NCBI GenBank assembly: GCA_037142875.1
Contig: JBAWZV010000004.1
Location: 62,001-126,000, forward strand
Source: PALSA-600 sp037142875
GTDB lineage: Bacteria; Actinomycetota; Thermoleophilia; Gaiellales; Gaiellaceae
Direction: 5' to 3'
DNA length: 64,000 nt
Part shown: positions 33,473-40,387 of the stretch, piece by piece
How the letters are laid out: each line of letters starts with the position of its first letter
Numbering within the stretch: position 1 is the first letter of the stretch
Program-made: the position numbers and the translations under genes
The notes under the pieces: model-generated
What the model was told of the DNA's origin: nothing
Seen by the model: the letters and a program-made list of their open reading frames with translations, nothing else
The model's database searches: none

Positions 33473-33831
33473 GCGTCGATCACGACCGCAACAGCTGCAG
33501 CAAGCTCGCGAGAGTGGGTCATGGAGAGCTCGATCTTGCCAGCTCCGATGCGCTCCGCAAACGCGGCCGTGCGACCGCTCAGAAAGACTCCCGGCTTCGG
33601 GCGGCCTCGAATCTCGATCTCCCTCCAGGTGAAGTACACGCCGGAGCCGAGGGCCTTGCCCACGGCCTCCTTCGCGGCGAACCGCCCGGCATAGTGCTGC
33701 GCCGGGTTCGGCTTCGAGTCGCAGTAAGCCCGCTCGCCCTCGGTGAAGCACCGCTCACGAAAGTCGTCTCCGTGCCGATTCAGGGCCCGGCGGACGCGGT
33801 CGATCTCGATCAGGTCGACACCGACGCGCAT
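33469..33831 (-). CDS. acpS: Holo-[acyl-carrier-protein] synthase
   Basis: Transfers 4'-phosphopantetheine from CoA to apo-ACP. The 120-residue protein starts with the family signature MRVGVDLIEIDRVRRAL (Mg-binding Asp at about 6). It continues with CFTEGERAYC and the second signature AGRFAAKEAVGKALG (Glu of WFAAKEA-type motif at about 56), and ends near LSMTHSRELAAAVAVV. It overlaps the upstream HAD gene by one base and nnr by four, so all three are coupled. AcpS serves the fatty-acid pathway that includes FabI at 28650. Confidence 0.95.
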   Translation of the reverse strand: MRVGVDLIEIDRVRRALNRHGDDFRERCFTEGERAYCDSKPNPAQHYAGRFAAKEAVGKALGSGVYFTWREIEIRGRPKPGVFLSGRTAAFAERIGAGKIELSMTHSRELAAAVAVVIDA

Positions 33832-34607
33832 CAGAGGTTCTGTTCCAGCCAGTCGGGAAGCTGCGCGATGGACGAGACGATCCCGTCGGGTGCGACCCGG
33901 GAGTCCTCGAGCTCGTCGGGCCTGAACTTGCCGGTGCGGACAAGGACGGTCCGTATGCCGTGGCGCTGGGCTCCTGCGACGTCGCCCTCGATGTCGTCGC
34001 CGACCATCCAGGTGCGCTCTGCGTCTGCGTCGATCGATTCGAGGGCCGCGGCGAAGTAGGCAGGGCTCGGCTTGCCGATCACGGTCGCCTCGACCCCGGC
34101 GGCGTACTCGAGCCCGGCGACGAACGCTCCGGCGTCGAGCCGGGGGCCGTCTGCCGTCTGCCACCAGCGGTTCTTGTGGAGGCAGTAGAGCTCGGCCCCT
34201 GCGCGGAGCTCGAGGTAGGCGCGGTTGAGGTTGAGGTAGGAGAAGATCCGGCCGGGCTCGTCGCTCTCGTCGGCACCGCCGACCAGCACCGCTTCGGCGT
34301 TCATGCCGATGAGCTGGACACCGTCGAGGTCGTCGACGATCCCGGGCATCGTCAGCGCGATCACGCGCTTGCCGGCAAGGACGCCGGCGGCGACGCTGCC
34401 AGTCGTCTGCAGCTCGTCCTCGGCGAGCGTGAACCCCATCGCTCCGAGCGCTCCGGCAAGCTGTGCGCGGGACATCACGGTCGAGTTGGTGACGAACCTG
34501 AGTCTGTGGCCGTCGGCACGCAACCGACGAACGGCATCCACGGCACCAGGGATCGGATCGCCCGAAACGTGCAGCACCCCGTCGACGTCGAGGAGAATCG
34601 CAGCCAT
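33831..34607 (-). CDS. HAD-IIA family phosphatase
   Basis: A 258-residue haloacid-dehalogenase-type phosphatase of the NagD/4-nitrophenylphosphatase group. Motif I is ILLDVDGVLHVSG (nucleophile Asp about 7), motif II is RFVTNSTVMSR, motif III Lys is in VIGKPSPAYF, and motif IV is WMVGDDIEGDVAGAQ. The large C2 cap between motifs II and III is complete. The substrate is unknown; relatives remove phosphate from sugars or lipids. Its ATG overlaps the start codon of the divergent ArfB-like gene inside the palindrome CCATGG. TAGACT eight bases upstream is a plausible -10 box. Confidence 0.9.
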   Translation of the reverse strand: MAAILLDVDGVLHVSGDPIPGAVDAVRRLRADGHRLRFVTNSTVMSRAQLAGALGAMGFTLAEDELQTTGSVAAGVLAGKRVIALTMPGIVDDLDGVQLIGMNAEAVLVGGADESDEPGRIFSYLNLNRAYLELRAGAELYCLHKNRWWQTADGPRLDAGAFVAGLEYAAGVEATVIGKPSPAYFAAALESIDADAERTWMVGDDIEGDVAGAQRHGIRTVLVRTGKFRPDELEDSRVAPDGIVSSIAQLPDWLEQNL

Positions 34608-34995
34608 GGATATCGAGTCTATTCGGTCGGAACTCCAGTTCCGGGTATCGAGGTCGAGCGGACCCGGCGGACAGCACGCGCAGAAGACCTCCTCGCGTGT
34701 CGAGGTGCTGTTCGACGTCGAGGCCTCAGCTGCGCTCACAGACGGTGAGCGTGCGCGGCTTCTGACGGTGCTCGGGCCGGTGGTGCGAGCGATCGCCCAG
34801 GACGAGCGATCGCAGCTTCGCAACCGCGAGATCGCGACCGAACGCCTTCTGGAGCGTGTGTCCAAGGCGCTGACGCCACGTCGACGGCGCCGGCCAACGG
34901 CCCCCACGGGGGCGTCGCGCGAACGGCGGCTGGAGGAGAAGCGGCAGCAGTCCCAGGCTAAGCGGCTTCGCCGCCCACCCGAGTCGAGTCCCTAG
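34606..34995 (+). CDS. arfB: Alternative ribosome-rescue factor ArfB-like peptidyl-tRNA hydrolase
   Basis: A 129-residue protein with a class I release-factor catalytic domain. The GGQ motif is in SRSSGPGGQHAQKTSSRVEV (about residues 15-34), which hydrolyses peptidyl-tRNA on stalled ribosomes. The basic, helical C-terminus (TPRRRRRPTAPTGASRERRL) fits the ArfB tail that enters the empty mRNA channel. Length matches ArfB/YaeJ (about 140) and not RF1/RF2. The ATG at 34606 shares bases with the HAD start on the other strand; GAGGAG lies about ten bases upstream, inside the HAD coding region. Confidence 0.93.
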   Translation: MDIESIRSELQFRVSRSSGPGGQHAQKTSSRVEVLFDVEASAALTDGERARLLTVLGPVVRAIAQDERSQLRNREIATERLLERVSKALTPRRRRRPTAPTGASRERRLEEKRQQSQAKRLRRPPESSP

Positions 34996-34997
34996 AG

Positions 34998-35111
34998 CTA
35001 GAGGCTCGAGCGCGGCGGTCCGCGCCAGGTGTTGCGCGAATCCACGCCGTACCGTGCCGAGGCAACGATGACTCCGAGCACGACGACAAGCGAGATGAGG
35101 AAGAACGTCAT
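34998..35111 (-). CDS. 37-residue membrane peptide
   Basis: Short gene reading MTFFLISLVVVLGVIVASAR, then YGVDSRNTWRGPPRSSL. One membrane helix (about residues 2-19) is followed by a short polar, cytosolic tail with a DSR motif. GGAGG lies just upstream of the ATG, unusually close. No gene of any size otherwise occupies this 170-base gap between arfB and lysR. Small one-helix proteins with a DSR tail are, to my recollection, frequent in actinobacteria, but I cannot verify this. Function unknown. Confidence 0.55.
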   Translation of the reverse strand: MTFFLISLVVVLGVIVASARYGVDSRNTWRGPPRSSL

Positions 35112-35129
35112 GCCTCCATGGTGCCCGTT

Positions 35130-35141
35130 CTAATCCATTAG
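35130..35141. promoter_or_regulatory. Palindrome upstream of lysR
   Basis: CTAAT-CC-ATTAG is a perfect 5+5 inverted repeat between the small membrane gene and lysR. A second repeat, GATTC-N12-GAATC, spans the lysR start. Such AT-rich palindromes in a GC-rich genome are candidates for LysR-type regulator binding. Confidence 0.4.
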
Positions 35142-35170
35142 GACAAATCGAGCTAGGATTCATCTTGATT

Positions 35171-36118
35171 ATGGAATCTGATAGATGGCTCGGTATCGAG
35201 CTTCGCCATCTCGCCGCCCTCGACGCCGTCGCAACCGAGGGATCGTTCGGGCGCGCGGCGCTGAAACTCGGCTACACCCAGTCGGCGATCAGCCAGCAGA
35301 TCGCGATGTTGGAGCGGATCGTCGGCGAACGCCTCGTCGAGCGCCCCGGCGGGCCGAGAGCCGTGTCGATGACCGAGGCCGGCGTGATGCTGCTGCGGCA
35401 CGCGAAGGCGATCGTGGCGCGCCTCCAGGCGGCCCAGGCGGATATCGCAGCGCTCGCTGCCGGCGAGGCCGGGTCGCTGCACGTCGGGATCTTCCAGAGC
35501 GTCGGCGCGCGCATCCTCCCGGAGGTGATGCGGCGCTTCACCCAGGCGTGGCCGCGCGTCGAGATCGAGCTCCGCGAATCACATGCCGACAGCGAGCTTG
35601 CCGACCTCGTCGAACGCGGGGAGCTCGACCTGTCGTTCGTCCAGCTGCCGCTCGACACCCCGTGGATCGAGACGATCGAGCTGCTCCGTGACTCCTACGT
35701 GCTCGTGAGCTCCCCGAGCTCAGCATTTCCCGCTCCAGGCCATCCGCCTACCCTGCGCGAGATCGCCGAGCAGCCGCTGATCGGCTTCCGCAACTGCCGC
35801 GCCACCGAGATCGTCGTCGGCCAGCTCCGCGCAAGCGGCCGCGAGCCGCACTTCGTCTTCCGCTCCGACGAGAACGGCGTCGTGCAGGGTCTCGCCGGTG
35901 CCGGCATCGGCGTTGCGCTCCTCCCCCGGCTTGCAGTCGACATGAACGACTCAAGCGTCCGGATCACCGACCTCGGCCCGCGAATAGCCCGACGTGTCAT
36001 TGGCATCGCGCGTCACAGTGACCGCTACCACTCCGCGGCGGCGCGAGCGTTTCTCGCAACGGCGCTCGATGTCAGCCGGGAGACGGCCGAGGCACTCTCG
36101 GCTCCGGTCGTCGCCTAG
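35171..36118 (+). CDS. LysR-family transcriptional regulator
   Basis: A 315-residue regulator. The N-terminal winged helix (LRHLAALDAVATEGSFGRAA, then YTQSAISQQIAMLERIVGER) is a textbook LysR DNA-binding domain at about residues 10-68. The periplasmic-binding-like effector domain (GSLHVGIFQSVGARILPEV onward) is complete to about 295. The ligand is unknown. The nearest divergent gene is the 37-residue membrane peptide, so regulation of it, or only autoregulation, is possible. TAGGAT 11 bases before the ATG could be the -10 box. Its stop shares CTAG with the convergent GGDEF-EAL gene. Confidence 0.93.
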   Translation: MESDRWLGIELRHLAALDAVATEGSFGRAALKLGYTQSAISQQIAMLERIVGERLVERPGGPRAVSMTEAGVMLLRHAKAIVARLQAAQADIAALAAGEAGSLHVGIFQSVGARILPEVMRRFTQAWPRVEIELRESHADSELADLVERGELDLSFVQLPLDTPWIETIELLRDSYVLVSSPSSAFPAPGHPPTLREIAEQPLIGFRNCRATEIVVGQLRASGREPHFVFRSDENGVVQGLAGAGIGVALLPRLAVDMNDSSVRITDLGPRIARRVIGIARHSDRYHSAAARAFLATALDVSRETAEALSAPVVA

Positions 36119-38685
36119 GGCGTCGCGCGGAGCCGGCCCGCGTCCGACCCGAGGTACGCGTCGAGCTGGGCCTCGCTCATCGGCGATGCGAAGAGGAAGC
36201 CCTGGCCGAGCGCGCAGCCACGGTCAAGCAGCCGAGGCACCTGGGCCTCGTGCTCGATCCCTTCGGCGATGCACTGCATCTCAAGCGAGTAGGCAAGACG
36301 CACGAACGCGTCGATGAAGCCTGACTCGCAGGCCGGGTCGAGCAGGTGATCGACGAACGGCTTCGCGATCTTGACCGCGTTGAGCGGGAAGCTGTCGAGC
36401 CGCTCGAGCGACGAGCGTCCAGTGCCGAAGTCATCGAGAACGAGACGGACGCCGAGGGTGCGCAGCTCATCCATCCGCAGCTGAGACGAGTCGATGTCCC
36501 ACATGACGTCGCTCTCGGTGACCTCGAGCATCAGGCTCTCGACGGGCAGCCGCGACTCGAACAGCACGCGCGCGACGGAGTCCGCGAGCTGGTCGCTGGC
36601 GAGCTCGGTCGGCGAGAGGTTGACCGACACACCAACGTCGCCGTAGCCGGGATGGCGATCCTGCCAGGCACGGGCGGCGAAGCAGGCCTGGCGCAGGACG
36701 GCGTTGCCGATCGGGATCATCATCCCGATCTCCTCGGCAACCGGAATGAACTCGCTCGGCTGCACGACTCCGAGCTCGACGGAGTGCCAGCGTGCGAGGG
36801 CTTCGAACGCGATGATCTTGCCGTCGCGCAGGTTGACGATCGGCTCGAACACGACCTTGATCTCATCGCGATCGAGCGCGCCCCAGAGCTCCAGCGCAAA
36901 CTCATGCCGCTTCCGTACACGGGCATGCATCGTCGGCTCGTACTGGGCAAAGCAGTGCTTCCCTTGCGCCTTCGCCGAGTACATCGCCACGTCAGCGTTG
37001 CGCAGCAGCTCGTCGGCCGAGGTGGCAGAGCTGGCCAGGGCGACGCCAACACTCGCATGGATGAGGGTCTCCTGCCCGTGGAGGCTGAAGGGCCGCTGCA
37101 TCGCCCGCATGAGCGACTCGGCGATGACCTCTGTCCCTCGCCCGTCGGCGCCTTCGAGGAGCACGGCGAACTCGTCTCCACCGAGGCGGGCTGCGATGTC
37201 ACCCGGGCGGATCGCGCGCTCGACGCGCCGCGCGACCTCCGCGAGCACCTCGTCGCCGACGGCGTGGCCAAGCGTGTCGTTGATCGTCTTGAAGTCGTCG
37301 AGGTCGAGAAAGAGCAGTGCGGCAGACTCGTCACGGCCGATCGCCGCCTCGACCCGCTCGGTGAGCAACGCGCGGTTCGGGAGCCCCGTCAGCGCGTCGT
37401 GGTATGCCTGGTGGCGCAGCCGCTCCTTCAGGTCGGTCACCTCGGCGAGCGAACGCTCCAGCCGCCCGTTCTCGATCATCACGCTTGCGTGTCCGACAAA
37501 GGTCTCGAGGAGGCGCTGATCGTCCTGGTTGAACGAGTCGACGTCGCTCGACCGGTCGCCGACGACGAGAAGCCCGAAGGGCCCATTTTCACCGCGGAGC
37601 GCCGCGAAGATGCCGTCGGGGAGCTTGCGTACCGCGAGATAACCGTCAAGCGGATGGGGTGCGCGCGGTGCAGGCAGCAGCAGCGCGTCCGAGCCGCTTC
37701 CGAGCGCCTCGAGCACCTGCTCGTCGGCGGGGCTACGGGTGTCAACGTGTGCGGCAAGGTCACCGTGCGCTCCCATCGCGCTCCGGAGTCCCGGCTCGGT
37801 CTCCGTCGGGAAGAGGAAGATCTCGGCGTACTCGGCGCGGACGAGCTGCCGGATCGTGATCAGCAGCTGTCCGACGGCAAGGCTGAACTCGGGCGCACCC
37901 TGCGTCGCCTTCATCGACTCGTAGAGGAACTGAAGGTGCTCATGGCGCCGCGCCTGCGCTCCGTACGCACGAAGCGCCATCACCCCGATCACGCCGGGCA
38001 AGACGAGGAGAACGAGCGAGCGAACGCTGCCACGGGCGAGCTCGATCGCGACGAGGACGAGGTTCGAGACCCCGATCGTCGCCACGATGGAGATCCCGGC
38101 GGCGGTCACCATCTGCCGGACCGCGATCTCCCCCTCGGCCAGTCCGATGGCCCCGACGACGAGGATGATCCCGAGAAGCGATCCGGTCACGGCGGCAAGC
38201 AGCGCGGCGCCCCAGCCTGCGAGGTTGAATGGATGCCCGAGGTCGGCGAGGCTGCGGAACACGATCAGCACGACCGAGGTCGTCAACGCGAGCTGGGAGA
38301 CATTGAAGACGAGCTTGGCGGCGCGCTGCCGGCGGACGAAGGCAAACGCAGTGCCCGCTCCGAGCAGCTGCGCTACGAGCAGCCCGCCGGGCGAGAGGAC
38401 GAAGAGCCCCACGACGAGTCCGACCTCGCTCAGCGAGATCGTGTGCGCCTCGCGTGTGAAATGCACGTGGACGACGTACGCCTCGGCAAGGCAGAAGACA
38501 AGCGCGAGGCCCCACCACGGAATCCCGATGTCGACCGCCGGCGCCGCATCCATGTGCCGAAGCACGAGGATCCAGAGCACGAACGCCGTCTCAATCAGAA
38601 ACAGGCAGTAGAACCAGATCCGAGCGGCCGCAAACATGGCGAACCGGGTGCGCGCTGCGGGTGGCCTGGCAGGCGGGGTGCTCAT
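36115..38685 (-). CDS. Membrane-bound GGDEF-EAL cyclic di-GMP protein
   Basis: An 856-residue protein. Seven or so membrane segments fill residues about 20-240. A GAF-like sensor follows at about 250-410, then a short coiled linker, a diguanylate cyclase domain and an EAL phosphodiesterase domain. The cyclase site is RLGGDEFAVLLEG (intact GGDEF), with the product-inhibition site RPGD five residues before it. The EAL site has FEALARW, SVNLSP, LDDFGTG and GQGFLFASP, so both activities look possible. It would set c-di-GMP levels in response to a membrane or GAF ligand. It is 35 bases downstream of the subtilase, maybe cotranscribed. Confidence 0.93.
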   Translation of the reverse strand: MSTPPARPPAARTRFAMFAAARIWFYCLFLIETAFVLWILVLRHMDAAPAVDIGIPWWGLALVFCLAEAYVVHVHFTREAHTISLSEVGLVVGLFVLSPGGLLVAQLLGAGTAFAFVRRQRAAKLVFNVSQLALTTSVVLIVFRSLADLGHPFNLAGWGAALLAAVTGSLLGIILVVGAIGLAEGEIAVRQMVTAAGISIVATIGVSNLVLVAIELARGSVRSLVLLVLPGVIGVMALRAYGAQARRHEHLQFLYESMKATQGAPEFSLAVGQLLITIRQLVRAEYAEIFLFPTETEPGLRSAMGAHGDLAAHVDTRSPADEQVLEALGSGSDALLLPAPRAPHPLDGYLAVRKLPDGIFAALRGENGPFGLLVVGDRSSDVDSFNQDDQRLLETFVGHASVMIENGRLERSLAEVTDLKERLRHQAYHDALTGLPNRALLTERVEAAIGRDESAALLFLDLDDFKTINDTLGHAVGDEVLAEVARRVERAIRPGDIAARLGGDEFAVLLEGADGRGTEVIAESLMRAMQRPFSLHGQETLIHASVGVALASSATSADELLRNADVAMYSAKAQGKHCFAQYEPTMHARVRKRHEFALELWGALDRDEIKVVFEPIVNLRDGKIIAFEALARWHSVELGVVQPSEFIPVAEEIGMMIPIGNAVLRQACFAARAWQDRHPGYGDVGVSVNLSPTELASDQLADSVARVLFESRLPVESLMLEVTESDVMWDIDSSQLRMDELRTLGVRLVLDDFGTGRSSLERLDSFPLNAVKIAKPFVDHLLDPACESGFIDAFVRLAYSLEMQCIAEGIEHEAQVPRLLDRGCALGQGFLFASPMSEAQLDAYLGSDAGRLRATP

Positions 38686-38720
38686 CGGTGCTGGCGTCGG
38701 GCCGGAGTCGGCACCGACCC

Positions 38721-40181
38721 CTAGCCCCAGAAGCTGGTGGCCCAGACGTTACCCGACCAGGAGTTTCCTGACCAGGAATTTCCGCTCCAGGAGTTGCCGC
38801 TCCACGAGTTGCCGCTCCAGCTGTTGCCACTCCACGAGTTGCCGCTCCAGCTGTTGCCGTTCCATGTGCCGCCCGACCACGAGTTGCCCGCAGCCTCGGC
38901 GACGGCGAGAGCGACCGCGTCGATCGGATGGCCAAAGATGTCCATCTCACCACTGAGCGTCGTGCCACCCATCGCGACGTGATCAGTTCCGCGTGAGGCG
39001 TCGATCGAGCCGCTGCCGTCGGACTGCTTCTTCACGTCGAGGCGAAGCGGCGCGTCCTTGGGCGGGTTCTTGGTCAGAAGCTTGCTGAGGTCGAGCTCGC
39101 CCTTGCCCTGCGCATTATCGTCGGAGCCCGGCACCTTCTGTCCGTTGTCACCGATGTACTTCATCAGCTGGTCCGGCGTGAGGTTCGGATACTTCTGGAG
39201 GATCAGCGCCGCCGCACCCGAGGCGATCGCTGTCGCCTCGGACGTTCCCGAGCCGCGTGAGTAGCTGTCGCCCAGAATGCCCTCCGGGTGAGCCAGGTCG
39301 ACGTAGGAACCGACGACCCGCAGACCCTGGAGGTGCGATCCGGGCGTGACGAAGTCGGGCCGCTTTGCTCCGGGAAGGGCGCTGCAGCTTGCCGAGTACG
39401 TGCCCATGGTGTCGTCCTTGAAGGCAGCCGTGCCCTTCGAGTCGTACGCACCAACCGCGCCGATCATCGGGTCGTACGCCGGGTCGGCAAGACCGGGGGC
39501 TCCGTGACCCTTCTGGTACCCGGTGTTCCCGGCGGCGGCGAAGACAACGATGCCTGCCTTCCACGCCTGCTCAACAGCGAACGCGAGCGGGTCGACGTAG
39601 TAGGGCTGTGTCGCGTTCGTGCCGTAGGAGAGGTTGAGGATGCGGATGTTCAGACCGGGGTCGTGCGCGTGCTGGACGACCCAGTCGATCGCCGCGATCA
39701 CCTGGGTCACATCGGCACCACCGTCAGCGCTCGCAACCTTGATCGAGACGATGCGCGCGTCGGGCGCCATGCCGCGATACACCGCTGCGGGCGCGCTCGT
39801 GTACGGCGCGACTGCCGACGGGTCGCGGCCGGCGATCAGGCCCGCCATGAACGTGCCGTGGCCGAAACTGTCGAGGTTCCGCCGGGTCGGCGACTGCGAC
39901 TCGAGTGAGAGGTCGGGGCCGTAAAGGATCTTGTTCGGCGTGCTCAGGCCCTGGACAGGGCTCACACCCGAGTCGATGACAGCCACGTCGATGCCGGCGC
40001 CCGTATATCCGGCGTCCCACCAGGCCTGCGCGCCCATCGCGGTGGTCACATTGTCCATCGAGTACGCGTCGGTGAACGGGTCGTACGTCGAGGCGGCGCT
40101 ACCGACGGCGGCGAAGCAGAGCGACCCGACCAACACAACGAGGAGCGCAGCAAGGCCACGTCCCCTGGCGGCCATCCCCAT
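38721..40181 (-). CDS. Secreted subtilisin-like serine peptidase with NSWSG-repeat tail
   Basis: An S8-family peptidase of 486 residues. The signal peptide is at about 1-29 (GLAALLVVLVGSLCFAAVG). The catalytic Asp is in VAVIDSGVS, the His in FGHGTFMAGL, the oxyanion Asn in AAAGNTGYQ and the Ser in GSGTSEATAIASG. No separate inhibitor I9 prodomain is obvious. After about residue 425, eight NSWSG units, seven of them in tandem, lead to NVWATSFWG at the C-terminus. The start ATG at 40181 (alternative 40175) has GGAAGG ten bases upstream; the 31 codons before it are Arg-rich without a signal. The tail is Trp-rich and probably binds wall polysaccharide or self-associates (inference). Confidence 0.9.
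   Translation of the reverse strand: MGMAARGRGLAALLVVLVGSLCFAAVGSAASTYDPFTDAYSMDNVTTAMGAQAWWDAGYTGAGIDVAVIDSGVSPVQGLSTPNKILYGPDLSLESQSPTRRNLDSFGHGTFMAGLIAGRDPSAVAPYTSAPAAVYRGMAPDARIVSIKVASADGGADVTQVIAAIDWVVQHAHDPGLNIRILNLSYGTNATQPYYVDPLAFAVEQAWKAGIVVFAAAGNTGYQKGHGAPGLADPAYDPMIGAVGAYDSKGTAAFKDDTMGTYSASCSALPGAKRPDFVTPGSHLQGLRVVGSYVDLAHPEGILGDSYSRGSGTSEATAIASGAAALILQKYPNLTPDQLMKYIGDNGQKVPGSDDNAQGKGELDLSKLLTKNPPKDAPLRLDVKKQSDGSGSIDASRGTDHVAMGGTTLSGEMDIFGHPIDAVALAVAEAAGNSWSGGTWNGNSWSGNSWSGNSWSGNSWSGNSWSGNSWSGNSWSGNVWATSFWG
38751..38885 (-). repeat. 15-bp tandem repeat encoding NSWSG
   Basis: Nine 15-base units within the subtilase gene. Units 38796-38825 and 38826-38855 are 30-base duplicates differing at one base, so the array has recently expanded. 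Unit 38856-38870 encodes the variant GTWNG. Confidence 0.9.
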
Positions 40182-40387
40182 CCGCTTCGAACCTTCCGCA
40201 GTCAATTCCCTTGAACTCCTCTGCACGCGTCCAGCGCCTCGTCTCGGGGCATCGAATCTCGGCCGCAGAGCCAAGACCGGCCAAGCGTACGAGACAGGGG
40301 CGGCACGTTCCTCCCCCGTTCGGGGTACTTCAACGAAGATCCCCCGATCGAGGCAGGGCTAGCTGCGGGAGCTTCCGGGCGGCGGTG
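40182..40387. other. Intergenic region upstream of subtilase
   Basis: Some 206 bases between the subtilase start and the glmS end. It holds a perfect CCCCGTTCGGGG palindrome (about 40315-40326) and no convincing reading frame. It should contain the subtilase promoter; I see no clear -10/-35 pair. Confidence 0.4.

Noticed and set aside
36346..38724. A 792-codon plus-strand open frame opposite the GGDEF-EAL gene
   Set aside because: Low-complexity Arg/Glu/Asp composition, no start signal, and the opposite strand encodes intact GGDEF and EAL motifs.
38751..38885. Regular 15-base repeats that could suggest CRISPR or a VNTR outside genes
   Set aside because: No spacers; the period is a multiple of three and encodes NSWSG in frame at the end of a subtilase.
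40315..40326. CCCCGTTCGGGG palindrome as an operator
   Set aside because: Short, GC-only palindromes are common in this DNA and nothing links it to a promoter.
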